From contig NC_080081.1 in the NCBI RefSeq assembly GCF_949987535.1, forward strand, positions 35,008,428 through 35,072,427: 64,000 nt of DNA, written 5' to 3'. Position numbers and translations under genes: made by a program. Source of the stretch: Balaenoptera acutorostrata (lineage: Eukaryota > Chordata > Mammalia > Artiodactyla > Balaenopteridae). The notes beneath the pieces are model-generated. The model was not told the DNA's origin. It ran no database searches and worked only from the letters and a program-made list of their open reading frames with translations. Positions 21,601 to 34,837 of the stretch are shown piece after piece (position 1 is the first letter of the stretch; each line of letters begins with the position of its first letter).

Positions 21601-22569
21601 ACTAGGGAAGAAGAGAATGGTGGTTGAGATAGGCAGCTCACAGAGGAAAATAAGAGAGGGAAGGAGAGATGAGCAGAATGGAAGAGATTTATTTCGAGAC
21701 AGGAAGTATAAAGATGTTCTTTTCTTCTCTGGCTAAATGACTTGGAAATTGTTGTTGGTACCATTTCTAGGAAATTAGTATTACTATAGTGTGTTACCCA
21801 TAACATCTTAGGGGCAGCCCTTTAATTGATCCAGATCAGGATACTGTAGGATTGAGAAAAGACACTATTCGTATGTTGGAATAATGGATATAAATTGGAA
21901 TCCTCTTGGGTAAATCAAAGTAAATGAGTACTGTTACCTCACTACTTCCTGTCATTTACCCTCTCAGTTGTCTACAGCTAGGACTACTGTTACTCTGGCA
22001 TAATAATAGTAATTACCTTTATTAGTAGATCAAAGTATATTCACAGATACCTTACTTGCTGTTTTCAACAAACTGTTGAAAAATTTTCAAAACAAATTTA
22101 ATAAACAATTTTTGAAACAAACTTGTTTAAGCCAAGAGTTAAAATAATTATTCAAATTCACAATAGAAGGGATAAAATCAGAATCTGAACCTTGGTGTGT
22201 CTGATGCCAAGTTCTTGTCTTGATTCACCAAGCCACATTGTTAAGAGCATCCCCTCTTTAAAGATAGGAATATCTTTGTAAGTCAGTAATATGCCCCATC
22301 ATCAGAAGGTATATGTGCAGGTATAGTTTAGAACACTTCCAGTCAGTACTAGAGTGGCACATCAGAAATCATGGTCCTGTTCTGGACTGCAGTGTACCAA
22401 GTCATGTAGTATTTACTTGGACTTGTCCGGAGTTGGGAATTTTGTGGACCATTTGCTGTTATACTTTTCTCCCATAGCTATAACAGATATAACTAATCAA
22501 TCTTGACATTTTCTCCCACTTGACTTGAGTTGGCATCATAATCCTTTTCAACACAGCATTTCAAAGAGC
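21601..22569. other. Unassigned DNA with a faint MIR-like part
   Basis: 22,000-22,245 has a reversed MIR-like order (taatagtaattacc, gataaaatcagaatctgaac, tgatgccaagttc), too weak to call firmly. Nothing else recognised. Confidence 0.3.
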
Positions 22570-25500
22570 CCCTTCAAGGATGGGCATAAAGGAAGTGACA
22601 GCAAAATGGTAGAAGGCAGTGCCTTGCTCTCATACTCCCACAGAAATATTGAAAAACAAGCAAAAACTGTCAGAACCAAATTTGTCAGAACTCTGGAAAG
22701 TGGTCAAAAGTTTACAGTAGCCAGGTAAATGCTGAATCAAGAAAAAGGTAAATGTAAAATCATATCACCTCACACCAGTCAGAATGGCCATCATCAAAAA
22801 ATCTACAAACAATAAATGCTGGAGAGGATGTGGAGAAAAGGGAAGCTTCTTGCACTGTTGGTGGGAATGTAGATTGATACAGCCACTATGGAGAACAGCA
22901 TGGAGGTTCCTTTAAGAACTAAAAATAGAACTACCATATGACCCAATAATCCCACTACTGGGCATATACCCTGAGAACAAGATAATTCAAAAAGAGTCAT
23001 TTACCACAATGTTCATTGCAGCTCTATTTACAATAGCCAGGACATGGAAGCAACCTAAGTGTCCATTGACAGATGAATGGATAAAGAAGATGTGGCACAT
23101 ATATACAATGGAATATTACTCAGCCATAAAGAGAAGTTAAGTTGTTTGTAGTGAGGTGGGTGGACCTAGAGTCTGTCATACAGAGTGAAGTAAGTCAGAA
23201 AGAGAAAAACAAATACCGTATGCTAACACATATATATGGAATCTAAAAAAAAAAAAAAAAAAAAAAAAAAAGTGGTTACGAAGAACCTAGGGACAGGACA
23301 GGAATAAAGATGCAGACATAGAGAATGGACTTGAGGACACGGGGAGGAGGAAGGTTAAGCTAGGATGAAGTGAGAGAGTGGCATGGACATATATACACTA
23401 CCAGATGTAAAATAGATAGCTAATGGGAAGCAGCCACATAGCACAGGGAGGTCAGCTCAGTGCTTTGTGACCACCTAGAGGGGTGGGATAGGGAGGGTGG
23501 GAGGGAGATGCAAGAGGGAGGAGATATTGGGATATATGTATATGTATAGCTGATTCACTTTGTTATAAAGCAGAAACTAACACACCATTGTAAAGCAATT
23601 ATACTCCAATAAAGATGTTAAAAAATAAATAAATAAAATAAAATCATAGGAAAGTTTTGTGGTGTTTTTACTTGCCCTTGCTCAACCTCTCACCGTGGTG
23701 GTGGAAATGTTGGTTTTAAAGTGGAAGCAGCTTGTATTATGAGGGGAAACCCACTGATTCCGGAGGAAACAAAGCAGAACTATGTGCAAATTATTGTGTT
23801 TATCTGTTCTAACCTGTCTGGGAGCTACCTGAAGGACTGGTGCAAGACACTTATCTCTATTGCCTAACTGGAAGTCAAGTGGTGGGCATTGCTCAAAAAT
23901 ACTGCAAGGTGAACTAACAATCCTCATGTGCCTGGGACAAAAGATTATAGTCAGTGAAACAATAGACCACCTAAGATCCAGGAGCAAAGGCTGAGAGAGT
24001 TTCTTTGGGAAATTAGAACACTCAAAAGCATCATCTATATAGGGAAATTTACAAATATGTGCATATGCCCAGGCTACGATACTTGCTCAGAGAATGCTTG
24101 AGAAAATCCTCAGCTTTCATTTTGGGCTGATCCATAGACTTGTGCAAGCCTGGCTAAGTGTGGAATGAAAGCCCTGGCACAGAACCAATATGCAAGGACT
24201 AGCTCCTTTTTTATGGCTTCTAGCATTCAGCGATATCTCTGTCAAACTCTAGCTGAACACAATCTGGGGAGCAGAATTGGCAGCTGTACATAGCATGAAT
24301 GCAGTATTTGAGGGAATAGTTTGAGGTCACTGGACAGGTAAACTACTATAGCGTTCAAGAATTGAAAAATCAGCAGACCCTGGGGAAAGGAGAGAATGAT
24401 TTCCAGAATTATCATATGACAAGATTTAAATACCCAATTTTCAACAACAACAAAAAAATTACAAGGCTTACAACAAAACAGGGAATAATGGCCCATTCTA
24501 AGGAACAAAGAAATTTGACAGAAATCCATCCCTACAGAAGGTAAGACTTACCAGGCAAAATCTTTGAAACAAATGTTTTAAGAATGCTCAGATGACTAAA
24601 GGAAGACATGGGTAAAGAACTAAAAGAAGTCAGGGAAATGACATGTGAACAAAATCAAAATACCAATCGAGACGTAGAAATTACAAAAAAGAAACGAACA
24701 GAAATTCTGGAGCTGAAAGGTACGATAACTAAACGAAAAATTCCCTAGAGGGATTCAATATCAAATTTGAGCAGGTAGAAGAAAGAACCAATGAACTTGT
24801 AGATAGGACAATTGAAATGATTGATTCAGGATCAGAAAGAAAAGTGAACAGAGCCTGGGAGATATGTTGGAGACCATCAAGAGGACCAACATGCTCATTG
24901 TGGGAATGAATGCCAGAAGGAGATGAGACAAATCAAGGGGCAGAAAGTGTATTTGAAGAAATAATGGCTGAAAAGTCCCCCAAATTGATGAAATACATGA
25001 ATCTACACATCCAAGAGGCTCAATGAACTCTAAACAGGATAAACTCAGAGACTCACCTGGAAATACATTATAATCAGACTTTTGAAAACCAAAGACAAAG
25101 AGAGAATCTTGAAGGCAGCAAGAGAGAAGTGACTGGCTAAAGTCAAAGGATCCTCAATAAGGTATCTGTTTTGATCACAGTGGAATAAAGCTCAATTACT
25201 AACAAAAGAAAAACTGGAAATTTCACGAATATGTGGAAATTAACAGTATATTCTTAAACAACAAATGGATCCAAGAAGAAATTGCAAAGGAAATTAAAAC
25301 TATTTAGAGACAAATGAAACAAAAATAAAACATACAAAACTTAATGGGATGCAGCAAATGTATGCTCAGTGGAAAATTTATAACTATGAATGCCTGTATT
25401 AAAATAAAAAAGACAAAATTAATAACCTAATTCTATACTTTAAGGAAGAAGAAAAAGAAGAACAAACTATATCCAAAGCTAGCAGAAGGGAGGGAAAAAA

Positions 25501-26095
25501 TTTAGAGTGGAGGTAAATAAAATAAGCAATATAAAAGCAATAGACTCAAAAAAAACAGAAGTTGATTCCTTGAAAATATCAACAAAGTTAAAAAAATCTT
25601 TAGCTAGACTGAATAAGAAAAAAAAAAAAAAAGAGGGAGAGAGAAGCCACAAATAAATAAAATGAGAAATGAAAGTGGGGATGCTACTATTGACCTTAAA
25701 GAAATGAAAAAGATCATAAGAGAACACTATAAACAATTATACACCAATAAATTAGATAACTAGATAAAATATACAGATTCCTAGAAACACACAAACTACC
25801 TAAACTGACTCAAGGTGAAAAGAATAGACTAAATAGTTAGAAACAGACCCACATGGAGATGTTCAACTGATTTTCAACTAAGGTGTCAAGTAAATTCAAA
25901 GGAGAAAGGATTGTGCTTTAATCTTGTGGTGCAAGAAAAATTGAATATTCACTTAAAAATTAAGCCCTTAATTCACAACATACACACACACACACAAATT
26001 CAAAACTGATTATAGAACTAAATATGCAAATTAAAACTAAAAATCTTTTAGAAGAAAATGTAGGAGAAAATATGCAGAATCTTAGAGTAGAATTT
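22570..26095 (+). mobile_element. Old sense L1 (5' UTR, ORF1 and ORF2 remains), split by a younger L1
   Basis: 22,570-22,754 and 23,649-24,580 look like an old L1 5' UTR. 24,600-25,165 is a decayed ORF1 (gaggctcaatgaactctaaa and cttgaaggcagcaagagaga are characteristic). 25,180-25,840 is ORF2 sequence between the endonuclease and the reverse transcriptase (caacaaatggatccaagaag, gatgcagcaaatgtatgctc, caagttgattcctt-like and aactgactcaaggtgaaaag). 25,841-26,095 jumps further downstream, implying an internal deletion. No frame is intact. A microsatellite of CA units lies near 25,983. Confidence 0.75.
22765..23638 (+). mobile_element. Young-type 5'-truncated L1 nested in the old L1
   Basis: Starts tatcacctcacaccagtcag and runs through the ORF2 C-terminus and the same 3' UTR as the full-length element at 38,981 (gcatggacatatatacacta, agcagccacatagcacaggg, gcagaaactaacacaccatt), with poly(A) signal and (aaat)n tail. 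The ORF2 frame is broken. Target duplication taaaatcata at 22,755-22,764 and 23,639-23,648. A run of about 25 A at 23,247-23,271 marks the ORF2 to 3' UTR junction. Confidence 0.93.
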
Positions 26096-28689
26096 TTAAG
26101 AATTGATTTTTTTAAATTAATATTTAAGAAAATATTTTTCTAAAAAGTGCTTTTAAAAGTATTAATATGTGTGGTTATATGCATTTACTGTTTTTGACTG
26201 ATGTTGACAAGTATCTGTCTTAATTAATCAGTGTTCCAGACTCATTTTACATATTGATAAGTAACTATTCCATATGGCAAATCCATATGAAATGAGAAGA
26301 GAGAAGGGGAACAGAAAAACAGGAAAAGTGGCAGTCATCATAAAATTTAGTAAGATGCATTTTAAAAATAATGAATACCTTGGTATACATGTGGCTATTA
26401 AGTTTGTTTTTGAAACCTGATATTTATTACCTATTGAAGTTAAAGCATAAACTTGTCAGTATTGAGCTGGAGTTTGAGCTGGAGAAAAAGGGAAAACCGG
26501 AATAAAAAATTTTGAATCAATAATTTCAGGAAATGATATATATAAAGTTGTATCTGGGGTACATATAATATGAGATATATCTAGGTTAAATATTCATCCA
26601 AATATGAGATGAATTTGGAAATGGCAGAACATAAAATATTCATTATGAGTTTCTGAAAATAGAACAAAACGATATGCTTGCCTCAAACTCGAGATTTAAT
26701 TTCTTGTAAACTTCCTGGTGAGAGAATTCCTGGTCAACAAAGTGAAACTTTCTAAGAAATAGGGAAGGCAGATCTGGCATGAAGTTAATGAAGATGAAGC
26801 TTCGGGGCCCTACCCTGGCAAAGATATTAGTAAGGTTTTGAGAAGGGTCCTAGCAATGGTTTAGGTGGCCACCTGATTAAAGAGGAAGCCCAATATTTAA
26901 AATTTAGGCTTACAGTTCTCAGAAATAGGTATAAAGAGCCTTAGAAAACAAATGAACACATAAAGAATTTGCAAATACTTTAGGTTTCTTTTGCTTTCTG
27001 AAAACATTTCACAGTGTCCCTCTTCTGCAATCTCAAAAAAATGTTTGTTAATTGGTTTTGCTTTGTTTCAGAGAGTGTGTGTTTTAAAGGCATTCTTTTC
27101 ATTTTCCCTTGTCTCGACCTGAAACCAAAGATTCAATGCCTTCTTGATTTTATGGCCTGGTTTTGTTGACTCTTGTCTCTTGGGTCCCACTGTAATCCCC
27201 AAAATGCCGAGTAACTTGGATGCTTGAGGTGGAAGAAGCTTTGTTTAAGGTTTATTTAACCTACTCAGCTCATCCGAGTTGGATAGGCATTTCTCAAACA
27301 CTCTTTTCAATAAACTCAATAAAAAGGGTTATATAGCCTTTGAGCAATTAATGGTAACTTCATGCCAGCCTGCATAAGAATCCAATAGAGAACTATAATA
27401 TGGCTCTGTCAGGACTTTTTACACAAACCTCAGCCCGCCACAGTCTGAACAAATACAGGAGAATAGTTCCGAGGCTTGGGTTTATTTTGGTTTAGTTTCC
27501 TTTTTGTTTTATGAGCCTTAGCTGTGAAAATCACTATTCCATCCAGTGTAATTCTATTGTTTCTTCCCTAATTTAGTACTTGTTTTCCTGTTGTTTCTAA
27601 TGGACATAATTTACAATTTTTGTGTAATACAGAAGTAATCTGAGATGATCCCTACCCTCTATAAATGCACACTTTCTCTGTTTTATTCTTAGTCATTCAA
27701 GGATCTGAATTCATGCACCACATAAGACATTCATTGGCAGAGTTTGATTTTAATAAGCATAGGTTTAACAATTGGGTGGTATTAAGTTGCAGTTAGAACA
27801 TTTGAGATGTGCTGTAAAGAATGGATGCATGGTATTCCCTGTATATGGCCGAAATGAAGGATCACATAATAACCACAGATTCCAAACCCTAGATCCCTCA
27901 CATGGGTAAGTTTTAAGAGATCTTACTACCCAAAGGTTTTTGGCCTATGTACTGAAACATGTTCTTTAAAACGTATGTCAAAAAATCTTCAGATTTGGGG
28001 GTGTGGGGGTAATGGAGGGGCTTTGAAGATGTGAGAGTGCATCTACAGTGGGAAGAAAAATATGTTGTTTTAAGTGGCATTTACAGAATTTTTGACAAGT
28101 GGATAATTCTCTTCTTTATGAACACATTCTAATAGATGTTTGATTATGAATATGAACTTGAATGAACTAAAGCTGGGCAAAGAGGACACTTCTGCAAAAA
28201 ATGTTAAAAGGAGTTTCTTTTATGAGGCAAGCAGAGAATAGAAGAGAAAGAAGGGAAAATGAGGGAACTAGTGGAAAAGGTGGGTGAAATATCAGTCAGT
28301 GAGAAATTTCTAGAGGTGGGAGAGAGTAAAGAACTTTTGAGAAGTTTGTCTAGTGCTCATAATTTACTTCTTTATTTCATGGCAATTTAATTCATCATCT
28401 AAAAACATTCAGTAAAGGCTGTGTGAGTGATAGTTCAAATAATGAAGGACAAGAGGCTGTTTTTATAACTGAGTCAACATGGTGGTGAAGAAAAGAATGT
28501 ATCTTCTAAAGGCAAAATGGAATCCAGATCAAATTCAGCAAAACTAGAAAATAGAGTAAGAGATGGAAATAAGATTACATGGGTTTAGAAATTCAACGAC
28601 AACTTGGAAGTGAAGTGATACCAGAAAATGAGACAGAGAATAATCAATTTTATTTAAATTTCAAAAAAGAAGATAATACAATTAATCAA
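26096..28689. other. Unassigned AT-rich DNA
   Basis: No gene found. Possible old-repeat texture near 27,230-27,480 (tttatttaacctactcagct, caataaactcaataaaaagg) cannot be named. No long open frame. Confidence 0.35.
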
Positions 28690-29130
28690 AACGTTTGTGT
28701 ACAATTACATTAGTCAAGATAATGTATGCTAGTTGTTTTAACAAATGACTCCACTTTTAGTTGCTCAGTACAATAGAAAGTCTATTTTTTACTTTCACCA
28801 CAGTTCAGTGTGGACTGAGAGACTCTTTTAGGTGGCTTTCCTCCAACCAGTGAGTCGAGGATCCTTCCATTAGGTGTTTCAGCCATGTCAGCATCTTGAA
28901 CTTTCAGCCATGTGAGTGGGACATGGAGAGACTCGAGTATTACATGGAACATACTATGAATAAGGTCTGGAAGGTCACACATCGGTACTACTTATATTCC
29001 GTTGGCCAGACCCCATCATATGGTGTTAAACTAACTGAAAGTGAAGCTTGGAAACCTTGTCTTGTCCACGGTGGTCTTGGTGTGCTTCTGGCCAGTCTCT
29101 GCCACAGTTATGTTTACTTCTATTTCTGTA
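28690..29130 (+). repeat. Ancient interspersed repeat, copy C, family unnamed
   Basis: Order: gcagtacaatagaaagtct-like start, cacagttcagtgtggactga, gaggatccttccattaggtg, tgggacatggagagactcg, attccgttggccagacccca, gtgaagcttggaaaccttgt. Same general type as copies A, B and D. The 98-codon plus frame across it is not a gene. Confidence 0.45.
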
Positions 29131-29387
29131 ATCTGTTGAAGTTAGAAAAGTTGGGGGGTGTGTGGCTTGCGTTTGGGAATAGGGCAAGCTAAACACTCTA
29201 CTTGTTAACAATTTCTTCAAAATCATACCTTACGTTTTGGGTTTCAAATCTCCAGATTAGGATCAATAGAGCTTAAGACCCAAGTTTTAGTTGATCCCTA
29301 GAGAAACCCATTTTGACACCTAAATATAGGTATCAATTCACTTTTAAAAATATAAATATATATTTTAAAATTCAGTTATAAAAATGC

Positions 29388-29582
29388 GAGGGGTTGGCAT
29401 TTTGCATACTTTTCACGAAAGGACAGATTTAAGGCTTGCAGACCTATTGTCTGTGTCTCGGCTATGTAACTCTGCCATTGTGCCCCCAAAGCAGCTATAG
29501 ACAGTTTGAAACAAATAGATTCAATAAAATTTATTTCCAAAAACAGGCATCTGGTCTGAGGGTCATAGTTTGTCAACCCCTG
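29388..29582. mobile_element. hAT-like MITE (short DNA transposon remnant)
   Basis: About 195 bp whose ends are inverted repeats: it starts aggggttggca and ends tgtcaacccctg, and the inside has the known order ggacagatttaaggcttgca, tatgtaactctgccattgtg, gcagctatagacagtttg, caataaaatttatttccaaa. This is a common mammalian non-autonomous DNA element. The expected 8-bp target repeat is no longer recognisable. Confidence 0.7.
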
Positions 29583-32559
29583 TTTTAAATAATTTCTGAC
29601 CTAAAGGAAAAAACAAAGAAATAGTTAATTTTGTATATATATTGTAAATTAATGCAAATCAAATTCTTATAAATCATATTTTTAAAAGACTGTTGAAAGT
29701 TGTATAATCTGTTTTCTAAATGATATTTCCTTTATTTAGTAAATAATTACCCTTTGAGTTATTTTTCATTTAAATATGTCTTATATTGTGTATATTTGCT
29801 ATTACTTGAACCATTATTTAATGGTACTTATGTTTGAATTCTTTGTTAAAGCCATAAATCTTTTTAAGTGTGATGCATAGTCTGCTTTTTCAGTATATAA
29901 ATTCATTTGTATTAAAGTCAGGGAACACCCATATAACAAATTCAAATTTTTTTCTCAGTGAAAACGATAGATATTTTGAGGAACCCCTAGAAGGCAGGCC
30001 TGAATGGTTTCTCTAGTATGGGTAAGAATTTGGAAGACAGCATTGCTCTGAATACCACTGGGGCCACTTGTAAGCCAGAAAATAAGTGGGACACTATTGC
30101 CATGTTGAGGTTGGCCCAAATGTCATCATTTAGGTAGGCTTAGACTCATTAATACAGTGGAAGTTAAGGCAAGACATGGGAAGTTCCACAATCAGAGGGC
30201 CATATTTTCTTCTTTGTTCACTTCTTTTCAGACCAGCTGACTTTAGGTTTATCTCTTCTGTAGTACCTAGAAGAAAGCTGCAAGAAATAGACAACAAATT
30301 CCAGTATTCCGAATTTTCCTACTATTTCTCATAACACTAAAGATTCAAAGGTGACTTACTACCCCAAGTTATTTCAATAAAGCTGCTTAATTAAGAGTTA
30401 ACTGCTTCATAATGACCACCAATTTTCCAGCCTGGAAGAGTTAAGTTCTCAATTCTATATCTTCCACCCCAACAATTCCTTGTTTTAGAATCTCTTAATT
30501 GTACCAACCCACATTCCACCTACAAATTACTTATCACTTAGTGTGCTTTTGGTTGTAAGTAATAGAAAACTTTTCTACAATAAAATGGCTTAAAGGCTGG
30601 ACAGTTTTGTCTCATATAACAAACATTCCAGAGAGAGGTGGTAACAAGGTGGTTACATGTCTGTGTTAGCTTTTCTAAGATTAACTTCTCTTTTTTCTTA
30701 AGCTACTTGAATGTCCAAAGCAAATCTAAGCAGCACAGTCTCAAATTACAATATCAAAAAAGAATTAGTGGGTAGATTTTTTTTTTCCTTGGACACCTCA
30801 TTTTTATTAGAAGGAAAATCTTCCCAAGAGGCCACCCAGGTCACCTTCTGTGAAATTTCAGTGGCAGTTATTGAGTCATTTGTCCATCCCCAGATGAAAG
30901 AGGGGAGGCGGGGAAATGAGTACTTGGCACTTTCTGTTTCTAAATGAAAAGGTAAGATCTAGCAGCAAAGAAGAGAGGCTGGACTGTGAATTGCTCTGTC
31001 ACAATTCTAAAGCAAATAACCATCAAGTGGTATTTTGGTTTCTGGTAGGAACTTGTGAACAGGTAGAATTTTACCTAACAACTGCCTCAAATCTCGTATG
31101 CTGCCTGCAGCTGAGTGCCAGTAAGAATCCTCATCATGTGCTAGAGAAGGAACTGAACACCTTCTTCGCGGCATTCCCCTAGCTGGTTGCCTATCTCCCT
31201 GTCCATGGTGCTGGCAAAATACACTGCTGCACAGCTGTGATTTATAGCATTGGCTCTATCGGATTTGTTGATTTATTGATCATGATTTTAGGAAAATGCT
31301 TAAGAATGCTTTCCCGGAAGAAACATGCTTGAATTGGATAGTAAGAGGCCACGGTTTAGGTCAGTGTAGTGGAATTTGTCAATCTTGGATCCTTTTGTTA
31401 GTAAATCCTTCTCTCCTCTAGGCAATCCCCAATTGTGTATAGTTTTGGTACAAGATAGTGGCTGCCCTCAATCTGAAATCTGAAGGAATCATGTCATCAC
31501 TATCCCTATCTTGGTCCATCAGGGGTCACTTAGGTGGTTTAGGCTCAGTCTACCAAACTCTATCTCATGTGAAGTTGAATCTTTAGTGAATGACACAAGA
31601 ACATGGGGATGGTGAGATGTCATACTTATTGCAGCATCTTCTGTGAAACCAGTGGAATTTAAGTGCACTTGCTGTGGTTCCTATTTCCAGTCTTTTTTTC
31701 CTGCTCATTTTCTAAAACTTATTGTCCAGTCTTTTGTTAATTTTGTGAGTGCTAAATTATACTTTTAATAAATTAAGGTCCATTAAGATCTTACTAAAGT
31801 TAGGTGAGGCAGATTTCTGTGCTTGCATTTAGCCGCCTGAAATAGGGGGTATGTTGGTACCCAGCACCAGCCCCCATACTGCAGCTCCATGATGGTTATA
31901 ATATCTTGCTCTATTGTGCATGCCTGAGGCTTCAGCAATGCCTGTGGCTTAGACTTGTGCTTGCTTCTGTTCTAACTGAGTTTATTTCCCCTACTTCTAG
32001 GTAGAGTTGAGTAAGGAAAATGACAAGAGAGAAATTGAGTAAGGGTACCATAAGAGGTTTGTTTGGATAAATTATGTGAGTTTTTGCTGTCTTTAATTTA
32101 ATGTGCTGGTAGCTCCCAAAACATTCCTTCTAATAATTTCTGGTAAAATATTAGTAGCTTGAGTTGCCTGAATGCATCAGAGACTAAACTTTAACCACCC
32201 TTTAGAATCTAACTACTGACTACCATGCCCTCCTAGAGTAGGGGTTCTCAGAGCCTGGCTGAGCACCTGCATGGGGACAACATGTCTCAAGAGCTTAAAA
32301 CAGAGTATTTGAGATCAAGATCTGTGGGGCCTCCCTCCTTTTCTCCCTGCTTGAAGGACAACTTTCCTGCCTCATTCTCTGAGTACAATGGCATCTTATA
32401 CATAATGCAGCCCAGGCTTCCAGTTTATTTTTTTCTCTAACTAACCATTTTCACCAGAGAGGGCTAGTCCTCATGACTAGTCTCTTCTGCTTTTTCCATA
32501 ATTGACAAGTAATTCACAATGCATATAAATAAATATGCCTAATATTTTCTTGGCATTTT
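29583..32559. other. Unassigned DNA
   Basis: No gene recognised. 30,530-30,720 (ttttggttgtaagtaataga, aaaatggcttaaaggctgg) resembles an old interspersed repeat, and 32,236-32,300 (ggggttctcagagcctggct) resembles the start of a hAT/MER5-type element, both too short to call. Two overlapping frames at 30,711-31,182 (78 and 88 codons) show no motif. Confidence 0.3.
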
Positions 32560-32770
32560 TCAATGTACAAAATGCAGAACAGTACTATATTTGATTCTCA
32601 CAGGAGCTTGGAAGTAGGGAAAGAGATTAATATCTCTTATCTTATTATTTTCTTTTTAGAGAAGATAAAATATTTCAGAGCACTTAAGTGATTGTCCAAG
32701 ATTGCTGAAATAATAAGCAGATCCAGGATTCAAACCCAGGTCTGGCTTCAAATGTCAAAGTTCTATGTTC
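32560..32770 (-). mobile_element. MIR SINE, antisense
   Basis: Reversed MIR core: tatctcttatcttattatt, gagcacttaagtgattgtcc, gcagatccaggattcaaacc, caggtctggcttc, then the reversed head. Confidence 0.85.
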
Positions 32771-33109
32771 TAAGAGAATAATTGTTTGTGGAAGATGAAG
32801 AGGTAACTTTTTATAACTGGATCAGAAATATAGATTTTGTTCCTTTCAGTCAAAGTTTGACCCTCAATATTAATTATACTCTGAGGACTGGTATCTGACA
32901 GCTGGAATAGGCTACAAAGAAAGAGTTCTGGAAAACAACATTGTTGGGGAGACAGGAAAGCTAGTTCATAGCTACCAAAAAGGTAAATATATGTTATAAA
33001 CTCATATTCATATTACAAAATGTAAAATTTACACCAGAACCAGAAAGGATTATTAGAGAAAGAGACCTAATGGCATATAGTCTAATTTCTGTATTCTATA
33101 AGAGGAGAA
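32771..33109. other. Unassigned DNA
   Basis: 33,030-33,109 has the look of an old L2/CR1 fragment (aaaggattattagagaaaga, ctataagaggagaaac). No gene. Confidence 0.3.
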
Positions 33110-33350
33110 ACAGTTTCAGGCACTGTGTAAGAAATTTCTTGCATGTTAGTTTATTTAAATTTAGTCTTATTTAAGCCACCTAATGGGAAAGATTTTTTAA
33201 AAAGCCAATTTAAAATTTACAAAGTAAAAAATTGACTCAGAGAGGTTTAATGATATGTTCAATACTACTAGATCTATTAAGAGGAAGAGAGGAAACTAAA
33301 GCTCTTATCTACAGATTCTGGACTATGCTTTTGCCAGAATCTATATAATC
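33110..33350 (-). mobile_element. MIR SINE, antisense, diverged
   Basis: Reversed MIR order: caggcactgtgtaagaaat, cttatttaagccacctaatg, gactcagagaggtttaatga, aagaggaagagaggaaac, then ctggactatgct. Confidence 0.65.
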
Positions 33351-34219
33351 CATTTTGAAATCATCATCAATTCACTGTTTTCAAAGGGAATGAAAGGATA
33401 GTTAATTTTTCTTACAAAAAGGCCCAGTTCTGGCAAGATAAATCGATCAAATACTTTATTAGATTCATTTAAGGATCATAATTCAAAGAAAACCAAAAGC
33501 ACAAATGTTTTATTTTACAAATGAACTCTAAGAACAAAATATTGAGTCTAGAACAATTTTATTCATAAATAGTTCAGACTTCTTTAACACTTAGGATTAA
33601 TTCTGGGTATTAAAGTTCAGTAAATAGTATGCAATTAATAGATTAGTGAAGCTGGGACATGGGTACAAAATGTTACAGTGCATGGAGGATATGTATACTT
33701 CAAAGAGAGCACGATTCTGGCAAGCAGAATAGTTGGTAAAAGCAACAGGAAGATATATAAACAGTGGTCCATTAGTCATATTAAGATAGAAAGTAAACCA
33801 AACAGGCTTATTGATGTGGTAATGAACACTGCACTGGAACAAAGATAAAATATTTGTTCAGAGAAAAGGATACAGGAAAAGACTAGAGAGTTATTATTTT
33901 TTAAGCAGAGACTTTAAAAAGAAAAAAAATGAATATTCGCAGGGGATACTGAACAATCTCAAGTGATAATAAAGTAGTAGATAAAATACATGGAGTAATA
34001 CAAGTATAATAAACATCTATAATATCTTATACTTAGCATTTCAGGTTAGATTTGAAAATTTTTACTTAAACCTTTTAAAAAATATAAATGCGGATTTTAA
34101 TACAAAAGTTAACTCAAGGACAGTTCAGCTTACATATATAAAATAAAGCTGTATGAAATACAGAGTAGTTCTTAAAGCACAGGTTTGTGGTCCATCTTTT
34201 TTTTCAGAAAAAATATTTT
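33351..34219. other. Unassigned AT-rich DNA
   Basis: No repeat family or gene seen. An 81-codon minus frame at 33,597-33,842 has no recognisable motif. Confidence 0.3.
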
Positions 34220-34380
34220 TTTGGCAAAGATTATGTACCAAACTCTGTTAACAACACTACAAGACAGGTAGTACATTATTACCTTGTTTTAAAGGTGAAA
34301 AAAAGTAAGGAACAGAGAGGTTAAGCAATTTGCCAAAGGTTGCAAAGTTATTAAGTTCGAGGGTAGGAATCCAATACATT
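34220..34380 (-). mobile_element. MIR SINE, antisense
   Basis: Reversed MIR core: gattatgtaccaaactctgt, gacaggtagtacattattac, aaggaacagagaggttaagc, gccaaaggttgcaaag, gggtaggaatccaata. Confidence 0.8.
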
Positions 34381-34480
34381 TTTGTAAGACATAAATCTTG
34401 TAATGGGTCTTATGTTGGCTCTGTAGCAGAAAACTCTGGACAAGGGTTGGAGGATATGCATAAGCAGTTATATAATTCTT

Positions 34481-34819
34481 TTTTTCTCTTTTTTAAATTG
34501 AAGTATAGTTGATTTACAATGTTGAAATTTCTTCTGTAGAGCAAAGTGATTCAGTTATGCATATATATACATTCTTTTTCACATTCTTTTCCATTATGGT
34601 TTATTACAGGATACTGAATGTATTGTCCCTGTGCTATACAGTAGGACCTTGTTGTTTATCCATTCTATATGTAATAGTTTGCATTTGCTAGTCCCAAACT
34701 CCCAATCCATCCCTCCCCCACTCCCCTTTCCCCTTGGCAACCACAGGACTGTTCTTCATGTCTGTGAGTCTGTTTCTGTTTTGTAGATAAGTTCATTTGT
34801 GTCATATTTTAGATTCCAC
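34481..34819 (-). mobile_element. Short antisense L1 3' UTR insertion
   Basis: 339 bp of L1 3' UTR in reverse (gaagtatagttgatttacaa, ctgtgctatacagtaggacc, tcatttgtgtcatattttag). The 18-bp perfect direct repeat agcagttatataattctt (34,463-34,480 and 34,820-34,837) marks a clean insertion. It is of the same subfamily as the elements at 7,713 and 16,347. Confidence 0.95.
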
Positions 34820-34837
34820 AGCAGTTATATAATTCTT

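Noticed and set aside
30711..31182. Two overlapping plus frames of 78 and 88 codons in DNA less AT-rich than average
   Set aside because: No recognisable motif, no shared frame, and the area has the texture of an old repeat; not enough to call a gene.
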